Assembly (NCBI GenBank): GCA_002387325.1
Contig: DGIN01000080.1
Span: 14,187-31,223 of the forward strand
DNA from: Bacteroidales bacterium UBA4621
Lineage (GTDB): Bacteria > Bacteroidota > Bacteroidia > Bacteroidales > Paludibacteraceae
Direction of reading: 5' to 3'
DNA length: 17,037 nucleotides
Translations under genes and position numbers: made by a program
Notes under the pieces: model-generated
Told to the model about the DNA's origin: nothing
Database searches by the model: none
What the model saw: only the letters and a program-made list of their open reading frames with translations
Shown here: one piece after another, positions 12,512 to 17,037 of the stretch
Position numbering within the stretch: the first letter of the stretch is position 1
How the letters are laid out: every line of letters starts with the position of its first letter

Positions 12512-14827
12512 ATGGCACAAGAGATAACGAATAACAGTGCAAACGAAATAGATGTACGTAAGATTTGCCGTGAAGTGATAGCACACTGGTGGTGGTTTGC
12601 TATCGGTGTAGTACTCTGTTGCAGTCTGGGTGTGGTGTATATGGTATGTACCACACCCCAAATGACCACTCAGGGGGCGATTATGCTTCGGCAGAAAGGC
12701 GATGAGAGTCTGACGGGGCAGTTGGAATCGCTGAGTATGTTGGGATTGGGGAACAACGGGGCTGCGAGCGACGAGGTGGTGGTGCTTCAGTCGCGCGACT
12801 TGATGTACCAGGCATTGGATGCACTGGACTTGTGGAACACCTATTATGTAAAAGACGGAGCGCGTTGGATAGGCGAGTATCCCGCTCATACTTTTACCGT
12901 AGAGCCGCTGGAGATAACCGAGAAAGCCCGCAAGCGAGGCAGTTACAAAGTAACCATCAAGGTTTCAGACAACGAGTACGAGATAAAGGTGAAACAGGGA
13001 TATTTTCATCGTTCCACCACCCATGTAACAGATTTGAAAGAACCGATAGAGACTTGTGTAGGTACGCTGCGTATTACCCAGAACCGCCCTATAAAGGAGG
13101 GCAGGACGGAGTATCGCACAGTTTGCACAACCAAGCCGAGCGTTGTAGATCAATACCGTATGGCAGTGAACATCGCTCTGGAGAAAAAAGAGTCCAACAT
13201 CATCAATCTGACCACGGCATCGGATATACCGGGGCGTGATGTGGCATTGCTCAACAAACTGATAGAGCAGTATAACCTCAATACCGTAGTGGACAAGAAC
13301 ATCATTGCCACCAATACGGCAGCATTTATAGATGAACGTCTGGCTATTATCTCCCGCGAACTGAGCGATGCGGAGGATGCAGTGGCTGCCTATAAAACGA
13401 AGAACAACCTGACTGACCTTTCCGAGGAGGCGAAGATATTCCTGCAAGCCAACAGCGACGAGCAGAAAGAATTGGCAGACGTGGAGACACAACTCAACTT
13501 GGTGAACTATATCGAAGATTTTCTGAAAGACGATACCAAGCGTTTCAGCCTTATTCCCGCCAACATAGGTATTACCGATGCTTCGCTGACCTCTTTCATC
13601 AGCGAATACAACACACTTCTGCTGCAGCGTATGCGCGTACTGCGTACGGCTACTGACAACAACCCCGTAGTGGAGCAACTCAATGACCAATTGGTTTCCA
13701 TGCGTCAGAACATCGTGGCCAGTATTGCCTCGGTGCGCGAGAGCCTTATCATCACACGCGACGGGTTGCGCCAACGCGACAGTCAGTTTAATGCCCGTAT
13801 CAAATCCGTGCCTAACCAGGAACGCCAGTATGTGCAGATCAAGCGTCAGCAGGAACTGAAGGAGGAAATTTATCTGTTTCTGTACCAGAAACGGGAGGAA
13901 AACGCATTGATGCTCGCTTCTACGGCAACACCCACCAAAATCGTGGATGCCCCCAAGATGAATACAAATAGCAGAAAACCAAGTAATAAAATGGTGCTGT
14001 TGATATGTGTCCTGTTCGGCTTGTGTATTCCTGCTGGTATTCTCTATATATGGAATCTGTTCAATAACAAGATTGTACATACCAAAGACTACGAGAGTTT
14101 GCTGCATACGGCTTTTGCCGGACAGATTGTGGAGAACTCACGCGGCAAGCATATTGCCATCAACGAAGGGGAATCCACGGTCTCGGCGGAGTTGTTCCGT
14201 CTGCTGCGTACCAACCTGCGTTTCTTCCTGCCTGCAGACGTACAACACCCCGTAGTACTCGTTACATCGTGTATCAACGGCGAAGGAAAATCGTATATTG
14301 CCACCAATATCGCTTTGTCGTTGGCATTGCTTGACAAGAAAGTGGTACTTGTTGGGTTGGATATACGGAAGCCGATGCTGGCAAATTACTTCGGTTTGCC
14401 GGACAAAGGCTGTCTTACTTCCTACCTGGTGGACGACACCTATACAATAGACGACACCATACAACCGTCGGGTGTGCATAAAAACCTTGATATTATTCCT
14501 GCAGGTGTGATACCGCCCAATCCTGCCGAATTGCTGCAAACCGAGCGTTTGGATCAGTTGTTTGCCGAATTGCGCAAACGGTATGACTACATCATCGTTG
14601 ATACGGCTCCGGTAGCAATGGTAAGCGACACCTTTATACTTGACCGCATAGCCGATATGACATTGTTTGTCAGCCGTGCCAACTATACATCGCGTGAGAT
14701 GGTTGACTTTATCAACCAAATAGCCGAACAAAAACGCCTGAAGAATATCGCTTGCGTATTCAACGGGGTCAAAGATGTCAAAGCCGGCTATGGCTACGGT
14801 TATGGCTACGGCAACACAAAAGGATAG
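12512..14827 (+). CDS. Wzc-type chain-length determinant and tyrosine autokinase
   Basis: This inner-membrane co-polymerase controls polysaccharide chain length and export through cycles of tyrosine phosphorylation. The 771 residues show an N-terminal Wzz domain with a first membrane span (about 25-46). A periplasmic part with coiled-coil-like stretches (about 270-450) follows, then a second span (about 493-515) and a cytoplasmic BY-kinase. The kinase motifs are Walker A in CINGEGKS (587-594), Walker A' VVLVGLDIRKP (611-621, D617) and Walker B YIIVDTAP (693-700, D697). The C terminus has a tyrosine cluster, Y760, Y762, Y764 and Y766, alternating with Gly, the expected autophosphorylation tail. 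Walker A' usually reads as Leu-Ile-Asp-Ala-Asp; here Gly-Leu precede the key Asp, a small deviation. No matching phosphatase or glycosyltransferase gene is in the window. Confidence 0.95.
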   Translation: MAQEITNNSANEIDVRKICREVIAHWWWFAIGVVLCCSLGVVYMVCTTPQMTTQGAIMLRQKGDESLTGQLESLSMLGLGNNGAASDEVVVLQSRDLMYQALDALDLWNTYYVKDGARWIGEYPAHTFTVEPLEITEKARKRGSYKVTIKVSDNEYEIKVKQGYFHRSTTHVTDLKEPIETCVGTLRITQNRPIKEGRTEYRTVCTTKPSVVDQYRMAVNIALEKKESNIINLTTASDIPGRDVALLNKLIEQYNLNTVVDKNIIATNTAAFIDERLAIISRELSDAEDAVAAYKTKNNLTDLSEEAKIFLQANSDEQKELADVETQLNLVNYIEDFLKDDTKRFSLIPANIGITDASLTSFISEYNTLLLQRMRVLRTATDNNPVVEQLNDQLVSMRQNIVASIASVRESLIITRDGLRQRDSQFNARIKSVPNQERQYVQIKRQQELKEEIYLFLYQKREENALMLASTATPTKIVDAPKMNTNSRKPSNKMVLLICVLFGLCIPAGILYIWNLFNNKIVHTKDYESLLHTAFAGQIVENSRGKHIAINEGESTVSAELFRLLRTNLRFFLPADVQHPVVLVTSCINGEGKSYIATNIALSLALLDKKVVLVGLDIRKPMLANYFGLPDKGCLTSYLVDDTYTIDDTIQPSGVHKNLDIIPAGVIPPNPAELLQTERLDQLFAELRKRYDYIIVDTAPVAMVSDTFILDRIADMTLFVSRANYTSREMVDFINQIAEQKRLKNIACVFNGVKDVKAGYGYGYGYGNTKG

Positions 14828-14885
14828 GCATTAGGTCTATATTGTTCTAAACACGCAAAGGGTTGTTAGCGGGCGGTTTGAAAAA

Positions 14886-16874
14886 ATGATAGTTTGTGTA
14901 GCGGAAAAGCCATCGGTGGGGCAATACATAGCGACAGTGTTGGGAGCCACCCAACGCCGCGATGGCTATTTTGAGGGCAACGGCTATTGTGTTACATGGA
15001 CTTTCGGACATCTTTGTGCATTGCTTGACCCGCAGGAATATACCGACCAATGGAAGAACTGGAATCTCAGTTCGCTCCCGATGATTCCGCAGCGTTTCAG
15101 TATCAAGGTGAACGGCGACGAGGGGGTACACAAGCAATTCAATGTGATTAAATCGCTTATAGCCCAAGCCGACGAGGTTATCAATTGTGGTGATGCCGGG
15201 CAGGAGGGGGAACTGATACAACGATGGGTGTATCAGAAAGCGGGTTGTAAGATTCCCGTGAAGCGTCTGTGGGTCAGTTCGCTGACCGAGGAGGCAATTG
15301 CCGAGGGGTTCAAAAAACTGAAAGACCAGTCGGAATACCAGCATCTCTATGAGGCGGGGCTGATGCGTGCTATCGGGGATTGGTTGCTCGGAATGAACGC
15401 CACGCGGGCTTATACCATCCGTTATGCGAAAGGGGTGGGAAAAGATCGGCAAGTGCTGTCTATCGGGCGTGTACAGACGCCCACACTGGCTTTGGTGGTC
15501 AAGCGGCAAGCCGAGATAGAGAACTTTGTGCCAAAGACCTATTGGGAACTAAAGACCAACTACAGGGAAACTCTTTTCTCCGCCCAACTGCCCGCCGAGG
15601 AAGACGAGTATGCCATCACCTCCCTTGAGCAGGGGCAGGCATTGGTGAATTCTATCAAAAACAATCCGCTGACAATCACATCGGTTGAGAAGAAAAAAGG
15701 CATTGAGTCCGCTCCCAAACTATTTGACCTGACGAGCCTGCAGGTGGAGTGTAACAAGAAATATGCTTTTTCCGCCGACCAGACCTTGAAACTCATCCAG
15801 TCACTCTACGAGAAGCGTATCACTACCTACCCGCGTGTGGATACCACCTATCTGAGCGATGACATCTATCCGAAGATACCTGCCACACTGGCGGGGATGA
15901 AGGATTTCTACCCGCAGGCAACACCTTTGCTCGGACTGAAAGCCGATGGCAAGAAAGGCGACGGCTCGCTGCCGAAATCGAAGAAAGTGTTTGATAACAA
16001 AAAAGTTACCGATCACCATGCTATTATTCCTACCGGTCAACGCCCTGATGCGCTGACCGCCGACGAACGCAAGGTCTTCGACTTGGTTGCACTTCGTTTT
16101 ATAGGTGTATTCTACCCTGATTGCGAGGTAAGCAACACAACCGTGCTGGCAGAGGTTCCCCGCACGGGAATTGCAGAGAATGACAACTTAAAGAAGGTTG
16201 TTTTCAAGGTAACAGGCAGGCAGATACTGAAACCGGGGTGGCGGGAAATCTATTCCGACTCTCCCAATCCCCTCAAAGAGGGGGCTGATAGTACGGATGG
16301 AGACGATGTCTCTACCGAGAGCAAGACTTTGCCTGCTTTTACAAAGGGTGAGAGCGGGGAGCATATGCCGCAACTGCAGGAGAAGACCACCACTCCGCCA
16401 AAGTACTACACCGAAGCAACGCTTCTGCGGGCAATGGAGACGGCGGGTAAGACGGTGGATAACGAGGAACTGCGCGATGCGATGAAAGAGAACGGCATCG
16501 GGCGACCTTCTACCCGTGCGGCAATCATAGAGAAACTTTACCAACGAAAATATATTGTCAAACAGGGCAAATCCATTCGTGCTACACCGCTGGGAATCGA
16601 CCTGATACATACGATCATTTCGCCGCTGCTGAAGTCGGCGGAACTGACGGGACGCTGGGAGAAGAAACTGCGCGAGATAGAGCGTGGCGAATATACGGCG
16701 CAGCAGTTTTTGGACGAACTCAAGACTATGACCGCTGATGTGGTGCGCGAAGTGAAAGCCAACAAAGCGGGTATGCTCTGTCCGGTTTGTCGGAAAGGCA
16801 CAATCATTCGCGGCAATACCCGCTACGGTTGCTCCCGCTGGCGCGAGGGGTGCACCTACGCCGAGCCGTTCTAA
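14886..16874 (+). CDS. topB: Type IA DNA topoisomerase (topoisomerase III family)
   Basis: It relaxes or decatenates DNA by a single-strand break and passage mechanism. The 662 residues contain the Toprim domain with AEKPS (Glu at 7) and CGDAGQEGELIQRW (101-114). The acidic residues D103 and E107 are Mg-binding positions. The catalytic motif is RITTYPRVDTTYLS (311-324), with the active Tyr at 315. GIGRPSTRAAIIEKL lies about 553-567. The C terminus has one four-Cys zinc finger starting CPVCRKGT and ending in CTYAEPF. This is shorter than topoisomerase I (topA), which carries several fingers. A similar family is carried on Bacteroidota conjugative elements, but no transfer genes are seen here. 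The start ATG at 14886 is 58 bp after the kinase gene. Co-transcription is possible but unproven. Confidence 0.95.
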   Translation: MIVCVAEKPSVGQYIATVLGATQRRDGYFEGNGYCVTWTFGHLCALLDPQEYTDQWKNWNLSSLPMIPQRFSIKVNGDEGVHKQFNVIKSLIAQADEVINCGDAGQEGELIQRWVYQKAGCKIPVKRLWVSSLTEEAIAEGFKKLKDQSEYQHLYEAGLMRAIGDWLLGMNATRAYTIRYAKGVGKDRQVLSIGRVQTPTLALVVKRQAEIENFVPKTYWELKTNYRETLFSAQLPAEEDEYAITSLEQGQALVNSIKNNPLTITSVEKKKGIESAPKLFDLTSLQVECNKKYAFSADQTLKLIQSLYEKRITTYPRVDTTYLSDDIYPKIPATLAGMKDFYPQATPLLGLKADGKKGDGSLPKSKKVFDNKKVTDHHAIIPTGQRPDALTADERKVFDLVALRFIGVFYPDCEVSNTTVLAEVPRTGIAENDNLKKVVFKVTGRQILKPGWREIYSDSPNPLKEGADSTDGDDVSTESKTLPAFTKGESGEHMPQLQEKTTTPPKYYTEATLLRAMETAGKTVDNEELRDAMKENGIGRPSTRAAIIEKLYQRKYIVKQGKSIRATPLGIDLIHTIISPLLKSAELTGRWEKKLREIERGEYTAQQFLDELKTMTADVVREVKANKAGMLCPVCRKGTIIRGNTRYGCSRWREGCTYAEPF

Positions 16875-16942
16875 ACGGTTGCATTTACGCCCCAAAGACG
16901 GTAATAAGAAACAAGGTAGCCGCATCAAAACAGTATCCATAT

Positions 16943-17003
16943 AGTTTATACAATATTTTTATGCAGTTTATGCAATATTCAAAATGCATAAAGTGCATAA
17001 AAA
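16943..17003. repeat. Inverted and direct repeats of TTTATGCA after topB
   Basis: TTTTTATGCAGTTTATGCA (16956-16974) and its inverse (16985-17003) form 19-bp arms with a single mismatch around a 10-bp spacer. Each arm is itself two 9-bp TTTATGCA units. A further 15-bp direct copy of AGTTTATRCAATATT lies at 16943-16957 and 16965-16979. T-runs lie on the outer left and A-runs on the outer right, the reverse of an intrinsic terminator. A binding-site array is more likely than a terminator. The rest of the 163-bp tail of the window shows nothing I can name. Confidence 0.7.
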
Positions 17004-17037
17004 GGTGGCTTATGCTATCAAAAAAAGCCTTTTCTTT

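Noticed and set aside
15189..15230. Loss of an acidic residue in the topoisomerase Toprim motif (Asp-Ala-Gly instead of Asp-Ala-Asp)
   Set aside because: Asp-Ala-Gly-x-Glu-Gly-Glu is common in bacterial topoisomerase III proteins, so it is not a defect.
14886..16874. topB as part of a conjugative element
   Set aside because: No transfer, mobilisation or integrase genes and no attachment repeats are seen in the window, so a chromosomal gene is the simpler reading.
16956..17003. The inverted repeat after topB as an intrinsic terminator
   Set aside because: On both strands the arm begins with T and ends with A, and no T-run follows the stem.

Overview
The window reads as chromosomal DNA of a member of the Bacteroidota, most likely the order Bacteroidales. 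The gene families, the block of dxs, trkA and trkH, and a Wza/Wzc-type pair with a tyrosine-rich tail all fit. So do four promoters of the Bacteroidota form (TTTG, 19-20 bp, TAnnTTTG). Family or genus cannot be fixed from the sequence alone.

Region 1 (1-4886, all minus strand) is the translation and transcription block. In transcription order it holds a strong promoter with phased A-tracts behind it, tRNA-Thr(TGT), tRNA-Tyr(GTA), tRNA-Gly(TCC), tRNA-Thr(GGT), tuf, tRNA-Trp(CCA), secE, nusG, rplK, rplA and rplJ, which runs off the window. The tRNA order before tuf is the same as in the thrU-tyrU-glyT-thrT-tufB operon of Escherichia coli. A long 60-nt hairpin separates tuf from tRNA-Trp.

Region 2 (about 4887-6650) is a repeat island between the two conserved blocks. 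It holds three copies of a short palindrome next to a GGAG tetranucleotide (on the minus strand). These combine with a second GC-rich palindrome in a mosaic that resembles REP/BIME elements. There are also three short tandem arrays with 10-11 bp periods, a G10 tract, and one small gene on the minus strand for an HNH-nuclease-like protein with its own promoter. This is the most unusual part of the window.

Region 3 (6648-11569, plus strand) is dxs (isoprenoid precursor and thiamine/pyridoxal branch point), then trkA and trkH (potassium uptake; one base apart). The dxs leader carries a perfect 24-bp duplication that ends in a purine-rich, ribosome-binding-like stretch.

Region 4 (11599-17037, plus strand) has a promoter, an outer-membrane polysaccharide export lipoprotein (Wza type), a Wzc-type chain-length regulator/tyrosine kinase, and a type IA topoisomerase (topB). 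It ends in a striking near-perfect 19-bp inverted repeat made of TTTATGCA units. Coding identities are secure. The regulatory and repeat calls are reading by eye and are graded accordingly.
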